A stretch of DNA of 64,000 bases from CALGFI01 sp963786805 (lineage in GTDB: Bacteria; Actinomycetota; UBA4738; HRBIN12). Where the stretch lies: the NCBI GenBank assembly GCA_963786805.1, contig CAWBAK010000002.1, positions 505,957 to 569,956 of the forward strand, written 5' to 3'. A program made the translations under genes and the position numbers. This document shows positions 52,245 through 61,648 of this stretch, piece by piece; position 1 is the stretch's first letter, and each line of letters starts with the position of its first letter. Under the pieces are notes generated by a model. That model made no database searches and was not told the DNA's origin. It worked only from the letters and a program-made list of their open reading frames with translations.

Positions 52245-52931
52245 ATGAACCGGTACCTGTCGTCCGGCCCGTCGTCCGACACGGCTTCATTCGAGTTGGC
52301 ACCTCAGCAGTGGAGATCAGGTCGATACAAGGTCGGGCGTCTCGGCCTCTGGCGCGCCCTGATACCGCTCCTGCCACCTGCCCCTTCGAGAGGAGCGCGC
52401 GCTCTCGACGTGGGGTCCGGGTCGAGACCGTTCGATGCGGTCCTGCGCGAGCGCGACTATACGGCGACCGGAGTCGACCGGACCCAAGAAGGAGCCGACT
52501 GCGTGGGCTCGGCTCCCAACCTTCCGTTCCGCGATGAGACGTTCTCTCTCGTCCTCTGCATCAACGTGCTCCAGTATGTGGATGAGCCACTCCAGGCATG
52601 CCGAGACATGCATCGGATCCTCCACTCCGGGGGAGCGATCGTGATTGTTGTTCCGTTCTGCCTTCCGCTCGGTCCTCACGACTACTGGCGTTGGACCGAG
52701 CACTCGGCTCGGAAGCTGCTCAAGGAAAGCGGCTTCCACGACGACGAGGCCGTCCCGATCCTGTCCACCATGTCGAACGAACTGCACCTCCTGGCGCTGA
52801 GCGCACGGAAGGCCGTTCCGCTCATCGGCCCGATCATCGCAGCCGGTCTGGATCTCGCGGCTCTTGCGGGCTTTCGCTCCGGGGACTTCCGCATGACCGG
52901 CGGCTACGCTTTGAGGGGCACGAAACGGTAG
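52245..52931 (+). CDS. Class I SAM-dependent methyltransferase
   Basis: 228 residues from ATG 52245. SAM-binding motif GARALDVGSGSRPFDAVLRE (about 53-72), then YTATGVDRTQEGADCVGSAP, LPFRDETFSLVLCINVLQYV and the post-motif HRILHSGGAIVIVVPFCLPL. It belongs to the Methyltransf_11 type, acting on small molecules or sugars; in this locus O-methylation of a sugar or lipid-linked intermediate is plausible. Divergent from the deacetylase gene. Confidence 0.83.
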   Translation: MNRYLSSGPSSDTASFELAPQQWRSGRYKVGRLGLWRALIPLLPPAPSRGARALDVGSGSRPFDAVLRERDYTATGVDRTQEGADCVGSAPNLPFRDETFSLVLCINVLQYVDEPLQACRDMHRILHSGGAIVIVVPFCLPLGPHDYWRWTEHSARKLLKESGFHDDEAVPILSTMSNELHLLALSARKAVPLIGPIIAAGLDLAALAGFRSGDFRMTGGYALRGTKR

Positions 52932-52970
52932 GAGACGCACCGGACCACGTGCCGCCGGCTGTTGGATCAC

Positions 52971-54098
52971 TCAGAGCAAGGGCGATCTCGCCTCCATGAG
53001 GCGTTCCATCTGCTCGAGCCAGGAACGCGCCACCGCATCCCACGAGAGTCGCCCGTTCGCCATGGCCGATCCGATCCGAGCCACCTCGGCGCCTTCCTCG
53101 GAACGAACGCGGGTGATCCCCGCGGCGATCCCACCCGGCGAGCGCTCACACATCACCGCGGCGCCCTCGGAAGCGAGCAGGCGTCCCAAGGGGTAATCGG
53201 CCACCAACGTCGGAACGCCGGCCCCCACCGCCTCACCGACCGCCATCGGCGACGTGTCTCGGCGTGAGGGATGGACGTACGCGGCTGCCCGGCTGAACGC
53301 GTCCCACTTCTCCTCGCCGTAGATCGGGTCTCCGATGACGACCCAACGCTCCAAGCCGAGATCGCGTACGAGCTCGGCCATGGAAGCCTTGCCGCCCCGG
53401 AAGTCCGGGCCATGGAGGCGGAGCGCCGGGCGGTCTTCCAACGGAAGGTGGCCCAGGGAACGGATCAACAGATCCAGCGCTTTCACCTCCGGGTCGAAGC
53501 GCCCGAGCCAAAGCAGATACCCACCCGATCCGCCATCCCACCTGGCGTCCACAGGCGTCGAGATGCCGTTCGGGGCGACGACGATCGGCGCCCTGACACC
53601 GAGCCGCCTCAATCCCCGCTGCTCCTCTTCGAAGAACAGGTGCAGGGCGAGGGCTTTCTGCAGATGACGCCGTTCGAGCACCAGGTTCCAGATCCGCTTC
53701 AGACCCGCGCCCCTCTCGAGCACCCAGGGGTTGTACACACCGTGCGTCGTCACCACGTACGGCACGCCCGCCCGGGCCGCATCTCGGCAAGCGACGATGT
53801 TGGAGAGCGTCCAGCCTCCATGCACGACGAACAGATCGGCTCCGGTGACATGGCGTCGTACCCCTGTCGGGACTGAGAATCGCCCACGGGATCGATGGGG
53901 GACGGCAAGACAGATCACCCCTGCCGGAGGGTGGCGCGATGCTTGGGCTTCGTCGAAGAGCGCGGTGATCTCCAGGCCTTGTCTCGCGAGCGCCTCACAC
54001 CACGCGCGCATCGAGTTGCCCGAGCCGGTGTCTGCTGCAAGGAAGTGCGGCGCGTAGTGAACGATCCGCAGGCGGCGCTCCCCCCCTCCTAGCGCCAC
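52971..54098 (-). CDS. Family 4 glycosyltransferase
   Basis: 375 residues from GTG 54098, overlapping the previous gene by 10 nt. Initiation at a CTG 27 nt further in (LRIVHYAPHFLAAD), which sits behind AGGAGGGGGGG, is a possible alternative. Donor half: IVVAPNGISTPVDARW, YLLWLGRFDPEVKALDLLIR, LRLHGPDF and the motif DTSPMAVGEAVGAGVPTLVA. GT-B fold, cytoplasmic face. It belongs to a two-gene minus-strand unit with the GT2 at 54089. Confidence 0.85.
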   Translation of the reverse strand: MALGGGERRLRIVHYAPHFLAADTGSGNSMRAWCEALARQGLEITALFDEAQASRHPPAGVICLAVPHRSRGRFSVPTGVRRHVTGADLFVVHGGWTLSNIVACRDAARAGVPYVVTTHGVYNPWVLERGAGLKRIWNLVLERRHLQKALALHLFFEEEQRGLRRLGVRAPIVVAPNGISTPVDARWDGGSGGYLLWLGRFDPEVKALDLLIRSLGHLPLEDRPALRLHGPDFRGGKASMAELVRDLGLERWVVIGDPIYGEEKWDAFSRAAAYVHPSRRDTSPMAVGEAVGAGVPTLVADYPLGRLLASEGAAVMCERSPGGIAAGITRVRSEEGAEVARIGSAMANGRLSWDAVARSWLEQMERLMEARSPLL

Positions 54099-55027
54099 GG
54101 AGAGGCGCCCGAAGCGAGTTGTCGAACGCGAAGCCACGCCCAAGACGCTGCGGTGCGGCCGACCTCGGCCTGGCAGAGCAGCTTGCGTCCCGGAGAGATG
54201 CGGGATCCCCAGATGATCATGCTGTACATGCCGAGGCGCTGTGGATATCCGCGAACGAGCCGCCACCAACCGAGCGGTCCCGTTCCCTGGGTCTTCTGAT
54301 CGATGAGTGCAGCTCGATCGCGCAACGTACGGTGTTGCTTCGACGTCTTGTCCGAGTGCACGCGCGAGAGGAACGTCTCGTTGGACAATTCGAAGAATCG
54401 ACCCTTGAGGCTCAGCTCCGAGAGCAGGATCTGGTCGCCGCTCATGTGTTGAGGATGAAGCCACCTCGTGTCGGCCAGAGCCCGCGATCGCATCACCCCG
54501 TAGAAGGGCCCGTCCACCCACCACACGTTCCGAAGCAGTCGTCGGAACCGGACGGCCGGATCGGGTGAGTAGACGGACTTGGGCGAGTTCAGGTCCGAGA
54601 TCTCGTTCGGGAGAGCGACTGGGTCACCTCGCTCGTCGATCCCGGCGGTCTTCGCCCAGACCAGAACGACCGATGGATCCGTGTCGAGGATCTCGACCGC
54701 TCGCTTGAGATAGTCCGGCCCGCAGACGTCGTCCGCAGCCGCCCACTTGAAATACTCGCCGGTCGACAGCCGGAAGACGGTGTTGAAGTTCTGGATGACG
54801 CCGAGGTTCTGCTCCATGCAGAAGTACCGGATGCGTTCGTCCTTGTCGGCATGGGCTCGACAGATCTCGCCGGTCCGATCTGTCGATGCGTTGTCGGAGA
54901 TCACGAGCTCGAAGTCCTCGAAGCTCTGGCCAAGGATCGACTCCAGCGCCTCCTCCAGATACCGCTCGCCGTTGTAGACCGGCATCCCGATGCTCACCTT
55001 GGGAGGTGCCGTCGTGTCGGAGGACAT
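54089..55027 (-). CDS. Family 2 glycosyltransferase
   Basis: 312 residues from ATG 55027. VSIGMPVYNGERYLEEALES, LVISDNASTDRTGEICRAHA, FKWAAADDVCGPDYLKRAVE (the D-D metal site in an AADD form common in rhamnosyl- and related transferases) and HMSGDQILLSELSLKGRFFE. The C-terminus has a hydrophobic helix (LGMYSMIIWGSRISPGRKLL). Normal length. Divergent from the GT4 gene at 55115 with 87 bp between. Confidence 0.87.
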   Translation of the reverse strand: MSSDTTAPPKVSIGMPVYNGERYLEEALESILGQSFEDFELVISDNASTDRTGEICRAHADKDERIRYFCMEQNLGVIQNFNTVFRLSTGEYFKWAAADDVCGPDYLKRAVEILDTDPSVVLVWAKTAGIDERGDPVALPNEISDLNSPKSVYSPDPAVRFRRLLRNVWWVDGPFYGVMRSRALADTRWLHPQHMSGDQILLSELSLKGRFFELSNETFLSRVHSDKTSKQHRTLRDRAALIDQKTQGTGPLGWWRLVRGYPQRLGMYSMIIWGSRISPGRKLLCQAEVGRTAASWAWLRVRQLASGASPWR

Positions 55028-55114
55028 TCCTCAGTTATACCGAAGCGGCGCCCCGACCCCGTCTTCGCCGGTGGTGTTCCCTCTCGGCGCTGCTACATTC
55101 GTGGTCTTCGGCCC

Positions 55115-56296
55115 TTGAGCATCCTCGTCTTCGCGTACGCGTGTGAGCCCAACCGCGGTTCCGAACCGGGGGCCGGCTGGGACTGGGCGCGCCTGCTGGC
55201 CACGCTGGACGAAACGTGCGTCATCACGAGGGCGAACAACGCAGAAGTCATCGAACGCGCTCTTCCCGATCTGCCGGAACGCGATCGCCTGTCATTCGTC
55301 TACGTCGACCTTCCGCCGTGGGCGATGTTCTGGAAGAAAGGTCCACGGGGAGCGCGCATCTACTACCTGCTGTGGCAGCTGGCTGCGCTTTCCACCGCCA
55401 AGCGCCTGCAGCGGGATCGGACGTTCGACCTCGTCTGGCATCTCACGCTGGCGAACCTCTGGATGGGATCGCTCGCCCCCCTGACCGGGGGAACCTTCGT
55501 ATTCGGACCCGCGGGGGGCGGAGCGGGAGCCCCCCTCAGCCTCCTGCCGTCTCTCGGCATCCGCGGTGCGCTCTACGAGATCGCTCGATCGACGGTCACG
55601 GCTGGTGCTCGGTACCTCAATCCTCTCGCCCGACTGGCCTGGCGGCGAGCCGATCTGTTGCTCGTGCAGAACCCCGAATCCTTGCAGTGGCTCCCGGCCG
55701 CACATCGACACAAGGCCGAGGTGTTCCCGAACGCGCTCGTGACTCGCGCGCCGACGCTACCTGATCGAGCTCGGCCCCGGACGCCGCCAACGCTTCTGTA
55801 CGCAGGACGGCTTCTCCCGTTCAAGGGTGTCTCGTTGGCGCTTCGGGCCCTCGAGCTGCTTCCCGAGTGGCGATTGATCGTCTGCGGAAGTGGGCCGGAT
55901 GAACGGCGACTGCGCAGGCTCGCCCTTCGGGCCAACCTTCAGGACCGCATCGAGTTCCGGGGGTGGGTGGGCCAGGAGGAGCTCGCTCGCGTCATGCGCG
56001 AGGAGGCGGATGTCTTCGTCTTTCCCAGTCTCCACGACCAGGCGCCGCTGGTCGTCGCGGAAGCAACCACCGCGGGGCTGCCCGTCGTATGCCTGAACCG
56101 CGGCGGCGCGAAGCTGCTCGGTGGTCGCGCGATCCGCGTCGGATCACCTCAGGAGACTGCCGAAGCCTTGGCCGAGGCGATCCGGCAAGCCGGCGCTCTT
56201 GGCCCGGGACGTTTCAGAGATCGCTCCGAGCAGGCGATCCGCCTGCGAGAGATCGTGTCGCGCCGGACGCAGATGGATCTCGATGGTGACCGATGA
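55115..56296 (+). CDS. Family 4 glycosyltransferase
   Basis: 393 residues from TTG 55115 (LSILVFAYACEPNRGSEPGA). The start pattern with CEPNRGSEPGAGWDWA is typical of a GT4 subgroup seen in exopolysaccharide loci. Donor half: TLLYAGRLLPFKGVSLALRA, LIVCGSGPDERRLRRLAL, and SLHDQAPLVVAEATTAGLPV with CLNRGGAKLLGG. The frame upstream of 55115 lies over the divergent GT2 gene and is not coding. Converges on the GT2 at 56301 with 4 bp between. Confidence 0.86.
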   Translation: MSILVFAYACEPNRGSEPGAGWDWARLLATLDETCVITRANNAEVIERALPDLPERDRLSFVYVDLPPWAMFWKKGPRGARIYYLLWQLAALSTAKRLQRDRTFDLVWHLTLANLWMGSLAPLTGGTFVFGPAGGGAGAPLSLLPSLGIRGALYEIARSTVTAGARYLNPLARLAWRRADLLLVQNPESLQWLPAAHRHKAEVFPNALVTRAPTLPDRARPRTPPTLLYAGRLLPFKGVSLALRALELLPEWRLIVCGSGPDERRLRRLALRANLQDRIEFRGWVGQEELARVMREEADVFVFPSLHDQAPLVVAEATTAGLPVVCLNRGGAKLLGGRAIRVGSPQETAEALAEAIRQAGALGPGRFRDRSEQAIRLREIVSRRTQMDLDGDR

Positions 56297-56300
56297 AGAC

Positions 56301-57176
56301 CTAACCTGGCAGATCGATCCCGAACGGGTAACAGCGGCGCAGGAGTGTTTCCCAGATCTCACGCGCTCGTGGATCTGAGAACCAGCGAACGTCCCGCCCG
56401 CGCAACGGCTGAGCTCGAAACTCTCGCAGGTACGCTCCGCCGAACGCTTTGTAGACGGGGTGGAGCCAACGCCCGATGCGCGAAGCCCGCCAACGTACGA
56501 AGACGTCTCGCGGCAGCCCGTACCTGGAGGAGACCTCGTTCTCCTCGTCGTAGTTCGCCGGGGGACTCGAGGTGATCCGGTCGGCGTGAGCCCGGAACGC
56601 GCTCACGGGATAGGCAACATGGCTGAAGCGCGCCCCATGCGCCACGAGCTTCAGGTAGAGATCCCAATCCATGATCCTCTTCAGCGTTGTGTCCCATGGA
56701 GCGTCGCCCAATACCTGGCGCCGCATGAGGACAGCGCTGCTGGGGATGTAGCAACCGTACTCTCGCAGGATACGAGCGCTGAAGCGATGCTGCGGGAGCA
56801 GGCGCTCGATCCTCCCCTCTCCGTCGACGAAGACACAGTCGCCGTACACGACATCGGCTGCCGTGCGCTCTCCATGCGCGACCAGCGCCGCGAGGGAGCG
56901 CGGGAGATAGAACTCATCAGCGTTGAGCCATGCGATCCATCGGCCGCCGGCCTTGGCAAGCGCCTTGTTGAGAGCATCGGACTGTCCCTCATCAGGCTCG
57001 GATGCCCACACGAGTCCATCGAAGCGATTGAGGATGTCAATCGTCTCATCGTTGGAACCACCGTCCTGCACGACGTGCTCCACCGAAACGGCCTGCTGAC
57101 CGAGGACACTTTGGATCGCGTCTTCGATGTACCGGCCGTACCCATAGCTCGGAGTCAAGACGCTCACATCGGTCAT
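56301..57176 (-). CDS. Family 2 glycosyltransferase
   Basis: 291 residues from ATG 57176. VSVLTPSYGYGRYIEDAIQS, EHVVQDGGSNDETIDILNRF, EPDEGQSDALNKALAKAGGR and WLNADEFYLPRSLAAL, with N-A-D in place of D-x-D. TLKRIMDWDLYLKLVAHGAR is the acceptor side. The DGGSNDET and DEGQSDALNK pattern marks the WcaA/SpsA-like group. Cytoplasmic. Donor unknown. Confidence 0.86.
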   Translation of the reverse strand: MTDVSVLTPSYGYGRYIEDAIQSVLGQQAVSVEHVVQDGGSNDETIDILNRFDGLVWASEPDEGQSDALNKALAKAGGRWIAWLNADEFYLPRSLAALVAHGERTAADVVYGDCVFVDGEGRIERLLPQHRFSARILREYGCYIPSSAVLMRRQVLGDAPWDTTLKRIMDWDLYLKLVAHGARFSHVAYPVSAFRAHADRITSSPPANYDEENEVSSRYGLPRDVFVRWRASRIGRWLHPVYKAFGGAYLREFRAQPLRGRDVRWFSDPRAREIWETLLRRCYPFGIDLPG

Positions 57177-57224
57177 CGGCCTAAGAAGAGTACCGGCCGC
57201 ACAGCACCGGCATCGCCGTGTTCC

Positions 57225-58574
57225 TCAGCGAGGAACGGGTGCGGCTTCGGTCGGTACACCGCGAGACCCCGTCGGGAAGATGAATCCGCGGAGCCGGCCT
57301 CCGACGACCTCGAGGGAGTACTCCCGCTCCGCCCGTCTCCTCGCCCGGGCGCCGAGCTCGCGGGCCAACCCCTCGTCGTCGAGGACGCGCAGGAGCGCGG
57401 CAGCCAACGCGTTCGGATCCTCACGGGGAACGACGAGGCCTCCGTCCGCTTCGCCGCCCGGAAGGAGATCGGCGATGCCGGACACGTCGGCTGCCACGAC
57501 CGGGAGCCCACAGGCCATCGCCTCCAACGGGGCGACGGCGAATCCCTCGTGTCGGGACGGCAAGGCGTAGACGTCGGCGGCGCACAGGTACGCCAAGAGT
57601 TCGCTCTGATCGTGCACGTACCGATCGACCCATCGGACCCGTGGATCCCCCTCCACCCGTTGCCGGAAGTCAGCCGTGTTCCGGCCGCTCCCCACCAAGA
57701 GCAGCAGGAGGTTCCGGTCGGGATGCTCGGCGCAGACGAGATCCCAGGCATCGAGGAGGACATCGACGCCTTTCGTCCAGACCTGCAGATGCCCGTGCCA
57801 CGCCACGACGCCGGCATCCTGAGGGATCTGGAACCTCGCGCGCGCAACGCTCCGATCGATCGGCCGCCAGCTGGCCACGTCCACCGGATTCGCGATCTGG
57901 GCGACCTTCTCGGGGAGCACCCCGTAGGTGGTTCGCACACGGTGGATCTCGGAACGGGCCGCGATGATGAGCCCATCGCAGTGCCGAACGCTGGACCGGC
58001 GGATCGGCCGTTCCACCCAGCTGGCGGTCTCGTCTGCACCCTGAAACATCGCGAACACGGGACGGCCATGGAGCCGCCTCGTCAGCACGCAGAGATCGAA
58101 CCGGGTGGACTCGTATTCCTGGCACAGGATCGCGTCGCATCGTTCGCGATCCATCGCCCGGATCAGGGTTCGGACCGGAGTCGACGCATACGAGGCTATG
58201 GAAAGAAGCGAGTTCGATCCCGGCCGCAGACGGTCGCGGGCCTTGCGGAGCGCGCGATGCAGACGAGGATTCGGCAGGATCCACACGGGCGCTCCGCTCG
58301 GTTCGTGGATGAAGCGCCGGGGCCCGTCGACCTTGGTCGAGGCGAAGAACAGCACGCTCTGCACGCCGACGGAGCGGAGTGCGTCGACGTACTTGAAGAG
58401 CCAGCCGCCCGTCAGCTGCGTCTGGAAGGTCTCGATGGAGACCCCGATCTTGTCGTAGTAGTCCTCGAAGCGGTCCCCTCCCGCGAGCAGAGCAACCGTG
58501 GGTTGCCGGTCGTGGAACGCTCCGGCGTCCGGATCTCGACCCCTGCCGGACCTCCGACGGGGGCGCGCGGTCAT
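57225..58574 (-). CDS. Family 4 glycosyltransferase
   Basis: 449 residues from ATG 58574, overlapping the preceding GT2 stop as ATGA. The first 25 residues are basic and probably disordered. Then TVALLAGGDRFEDYYDKIGV, and in the donor half KVAQIANPVDVASWRPIDRS, VVAWHGHLQVWTKGVDVLLD, LLLLLVGSGRN and ALPSRHEGFAVAPLEAMACG, the E-x7-E motif. Complete GT-B protein. It is in a minus-strand unit: sulfotransferase, GT2, then this gene. Confidence 0.86.
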   Translation of the reverse strand: MTARPRRRSGRGRDPDAGAFHDRQPTVALLAGGDRFEDYYDKIGVSIETFQTQLTGGWLFKYVDALRSVGVQSVLFFASTKVDGPRRFIHEPSGAPVWILPNPRLHRALRKARDRLRPGSNSLLSIASYASTPVRTLIRAMDRERCDAILCQEYESTRFDLCVLTRRLHGRPVFAMFQGADETASWVERPIRRSSVRHCDGLIIAARSEIHRVRTTYGVLPEKVAQIANPVDVASWRPIDRSVARARFQIPQDAGVVAWHGHLQVWTKGVDVLLDAWDLVCAEHPDRNLLLLLVGSGRNTADFRQRVEGDPRVRWVDRYVHDQSELLAYLCAADVYALPSRHEGFAVAPLEAMACGLPVVAADVSGIADLLPGGEADGGLVVPREDPNALAAALLRVLDDEGLARELGARARRRAEREYSLEVVGGRLRGFIFPTGSRGVPTEAAPVPR

Positions 58575-59548
58575 GCTGCGCCGGGCGATGCATCGGTCGG
58601 CATCGCCGGGTGCACGTGGTCCTCCAGGTCACGCAACCACACTTGAGCCTGGCTCCGCCACCGGGCATGTGGATCATGTGGCGGACGCAGGGAAAGGCGC
58701 TCGGCAAGCCGGAAGCGCATCATCGACCACAGGTGCGTGGTGACCGGCCGGAGCTCCCCGAGCGCCGCAGCGTACGCGAAGTGCCCGAGCGCCTTGCGCC
58801 TCCAGCCGGCATTGAGGGAGCGGTGAGCGAGGTAATGATGAAGCGGCCCCCGATCGACGGGCACGCCGTACCGGCCGTCCATCAGCGCAGCCTCGTCAAG
58901 GATCAGATCGACGTTCATGGACGCCTGCCCTTGGTGGAACCGGTACCCGACGAGCGGTTCCGAGACGCAAGCGGGTCGGCCCGTGCGGCCCAGGCGGATC
59001 CACAGATCCCAGTCGGCCAGGTTGACGAGCTGCGGGTCGAACCCTCCTGCCGATGCCAGAGCGGAGCGGGTCACGATGACCCCGGAACAGCCGCCCGGCA
59101 CCAGGTTCAAGCTGGGCAGCCGGGCCATCACCTTTGCCGGCGGTGGAGGGGGCTGCCCACCGAGGATCCGTTCCCGTTGGTCGATCTTGACCGCGCCGGC
59201 GTAGCACCAGGTCGCGTCCGATCCAGCGGCGGCCTCGAGCTGGGCTTTCAGCTTGTTCGGCGCCCAGAGGTCGTCATCGTCCAGGAAGGCGATCCACTCC
59301 CCGTTCGCCGAGTCGATCCCGTGGTTCCGAGCCGTGCTCACGCCAAGAGGCGTCTCATGGCGCAACGATCGAACCCGAGGGTCGCCCAACCCGGCAAGGG
59401 CCTCGCTCGTGCCGTCCGTGGATCCGTCGTCCACGACGATCACCTCGAACTGGACGCCCTGCTGCCACAGGACCGTCCCGAGGGTCAGCATCAACATCTC
59501 GCGCCGATCGTGGGTGGGGATGACGACGGAGACCTGCGGCGCGCTCAT
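58571..59548 (-). CDS. Family 2 glycosyltransferase
   Basis: 325 residues from ATG 59548, overlapping the sulfotransferase stop as ATGA. VSVVIPTHDRREMLMLTLGT, FEVIVVDDGSTDGTSEALAG, VSTARNHGIDSANGEWIAFL, metal site DDDDLWAPNKLKAQLE, and NLADWDLWIRLGRTGRPACV. Clearly paralogous to the GT2 at 60652-61620 (same DDDDLWAP block and PPPSP/PPPPP segment), suggesting a local duplication around the sulfotransferase gene. Confidence 0.87.
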   Translation of the reverse strand: MSAPQVSVVIPTHDRREMLMLTLGTVLWQQGVQFEVIVVDDGSTDGTSEALAGLGDPRVRSLRHETPLGVSTARNHGIDSANGEWIAFLDDDDLWAPNKLKAQLEAAAGSDATWCYAGAVKIDQRERILGGQPPPPPAKVMARLPSLNLVPGGCSGVIVTRSALASAGGFDPQLVNLADWDLWIRLGRTGRPACVSEPLVGYRFHQGQASMNVDLILDEAALMDGRYGVPVDRGPLHHYLAHRSLNAGWRRKALGHFAYAAALGELRPVTTHLWSMMRFRLAERLSLRPPHDPHARWRSQAQVWLRDLEDHVHPAMPTDASPGAA

Positions 59549-60522
59549 CGTTTCGTGCGAACCAGTCCGAGGCGCTCCCGGAGAGGACGGGACGCGGTCC
59601 CCAGCGTGACCCGCGTGCGGTAGACGGCCGACCGTGTCGCCGTGGCCCCCTGCCATCTCCAGTCGAGGAGGCGGTGCTTCATCATCTTGCCGACGGCTCG
59701 GACGGGATCCACCGGATCCTGATAACCGAAGGACCGCAGCTGCGCTCCGGCGATCCATTCGAACCGCTCGTGCATCTCCGGGCTCCAGGAGCGCCAGCGG
59801 TCCTTCGGATCGAAATCGGGCCCCCGCTGCACCGGCTCCCAGTGGACCGAGTCCCGCCCTGGACCGAAGTAGGACGAGGAACCTCGAACCGGGAGCGTCG
59901 CCGCGGCCTCGAAGTCGAACACGTCTTCGTCCAGTTCGAGGAAGCGCAGGATGCCGGAGAACGATCCCTTCACGTCGTCGAGGAGATCCTCGTATCGCAC
60001 CAGCATGTACCGATCGGTGGAGGGCCGATCCGTCTGGCAGAACCGTCGGATCTCATCGGCGCCTGCGGCCCAGTTCCGGGCCGCCCGGTCGAAGTCCCAG
60101 CCGAACGTCGACATGCAGGACTGCACGACGGATCGTCCATCTCGAACCAGGATGAGCAGGCGCGCCTGAGGGAAGAACGTGAAGAACCGATCGATGTGCC
60201 GTACGCTCGGGGTCTTCGCGACGAGCCGTCGATCGCGCTCGACCCAGAGGAAGGAGACCAGCCCGTCGCCGAGGCTCTCATGGAAACGTCGCATGAGGTC
60301 TTCATCGAACACACCCCACATCGGATCCCAGCGCTTCCGCACCTGCCACGTATAGGCGAAGAGGAGATCGGAGGGCTCGAGGAAGAAGTCTTCGCTTATG
60401 GGCGTCCGAGCTGGAGCGCACTGCGGATGCAAACGGAGAAGGTCCATCAGATAGTTGGTGCCGCTCCTCGGCATGATGCCGAGGATGAAGATCGGATCGG
60501 CCTTCGTGATGTCGGAAACCAA
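59545..60522 (-). CDS. Sulfotransferase family protein
   Basis: 325 residues from TTG 60522. Phosphosulfate loop FILGIMPRSGTNYLMDLLRL, then ARLLILVRDGRSVVQSCMST for the 3'-phosphate, and VAKTPSVRHIDRFFTFFPQA. RYMLVRYEDLLDDVKGSFSG is also typical. Third sulfotransferase of the window, sequence-distinct from the other two, so it probably modifies a different position or sugar. Lies between two paralogous GT2 genes, divergent from the one at 60652 with 129 bp between. Confidence 0.83.
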   Translation of the reverse strand: MVSDITKADPIFILGIMPRSGTNYLMDLLRLHPQCAPARTPISEDFFLEPSDLLFAYTWQVRKRWDPMWGVFDEDLMRRFHESLGDGLVSFLWVERDRRLVAKTPSVRHIDRFFTFFPQARLLILVRDGRSVVQSCMSTFGWDFDRAARNWAAGADEIRRFCQTDRPSTDRYMLVRYEDLLDDVKGSFSGILRFLELDEDVFDFEAAATLPVRGSSSYFGPGRDSVHWEPVQRGPDFDPKDRWRSWSPEMHERFEWIAGAQLRSFGYQDPVDPVRAVGKMMKHRLLDWRWQGATATRSAVYRTRVTLGTASRPLRERLGLVRTKR

Positions 60523-60651
60523 GGTGCGTCCAGTCGGTCGACGTCTGTCAGACGAGACAGTATGGGTCCGACGGCGCAGCGCCGCAATGGAGCGTAGCGG
60601 CGCCATGGACCGGCCGGACCGCGCATCCCCGCTGATGGACCTCGTCGCGGG

Positions 60652-61620
60652 ATGCCCGTCATGAAGGTCTCGGTCGTGATCCCGACGCACAACCGCCGCG
60701 CGTGGTTGCGCCAGACACTTCGGAGCGTCCTTCGACAGGACCATCGCGACCTCGAGGTGATCGTGGTCGACGACGGATCCACCGACGACACGGTCGAGAT
60801 GCTCGCCGAGGTCTCCGACCATCGGGTCCGCGTCATCCGTCACGAGTCTCCGCAAGGGGTCGGCGCGAGCCGGAACCACGGCGCAGCGGAGGCACGCGGA
60901 GGATGGATCGCCTTCGTCGACGACGACGATCTGTGGGCTCCCGACAAGCTCGCTCGACAGGTCGAGGCCGCATTCGCGACCGGTCGCACATGGGTCTACA
61001 CCGGCTCGGTCCACATCGACGAGCACACGAGGGTCGTGAGTGGGATGCCTCCGCCCTCACCCGAAACCGTCACGCGGTTGATCTCGCGCTACAACGTCAT
61101 CCCGGGCGGGGGGTCGAACGTCATCGTGCGGCGCGACGAGCTCGAGCGTGCCGGGCCGTTCGACCTCCGGCTGAAGAACACGGAGGACTGGGAGATGTGG
61201 ATCCGCCTCAGCGAGGGCGGAGCGCCCGCCTGGGTTCCCCGACCGCTGGTGGCGAAGCGGGAGCACTCGCGGATGGCGTCGCTCGACGTCGCCGCCACCT
61301 TCGAGGGCGTCTCGTTGATCGAGCGCCGGCACGGAACCAAGGTCGATCGGGGCGTCCTCCACCGCTGGATCGCCGAGGTGTGCCTCCGGAACGGGCAGCG
61401 CAGCGAGGCCGTCAAGCACATGGCGATCGCGGCCCTCCGCGGACAGGCGACCAACGTGGCCGGCGATGCGGCGAGGATCATCAGGAGGCGGCTTCCCGGG
61501 GGCGACCGTCCCTCAGCGGACGCGGCGCCTCCGCACCCGGAGTGGGTCGAGCAGGCGCGGAGCTGGGTGGACGAGCTCCGCGAGTCCGACGCGGACGGGT
61601 CGGATCCCGCTCGCGCCTGA
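60652..61620 (+). CDS. Family 2 glycosyltransferase
   Basis: 322 residues from ATG 60652; ATG 60661 gives the tighter start MKVSVVIPTHNRRAWLRQTL. VIVVDDGSTDDTVEMLAEV, GVGASRNHGAAEARGGWIAF, metal site VDDDDLWAPDKLARQVEAAF, VIPGGGSNVIVRRDELERAG and LKNTEDWEMWIRLSEGGAPA. Paralogue of the GT2 at 58571-59548. Last plus-strand gene of the window. Confidence 0.87.
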   Translation: MPVMKVSVVIPTHNRRAWLRQTLRSVLRQDHRDLEVIVVDDGSTDDTVEMLAEVSDHRVRVIRHESPQGVGASRNHGAAEARGGWIAFVDDDDLWAPDKLARQVEAAFATGRTWVYTGSVHIDEHTRVVSGMPPPSPETVTRLISRYNVIPGGGSNVIVRRDELERAGPFDLRLKNTEDWEMWIRLSEGGAPAWVPRPLVAKREHSRMASLDVAATFEGVSLIERRHGTKVDRGVLHRWIAEVCLRNGQRSEAVKHMAIAALRGQATNVAGDAARIIRRRLPGGDRPSADAAPPHPEWVEQARSWVDELRESDADGSDPARA

Positions 61621-61648
61621 ACGGCATCGGCCGCTCGCATACTCGCCC

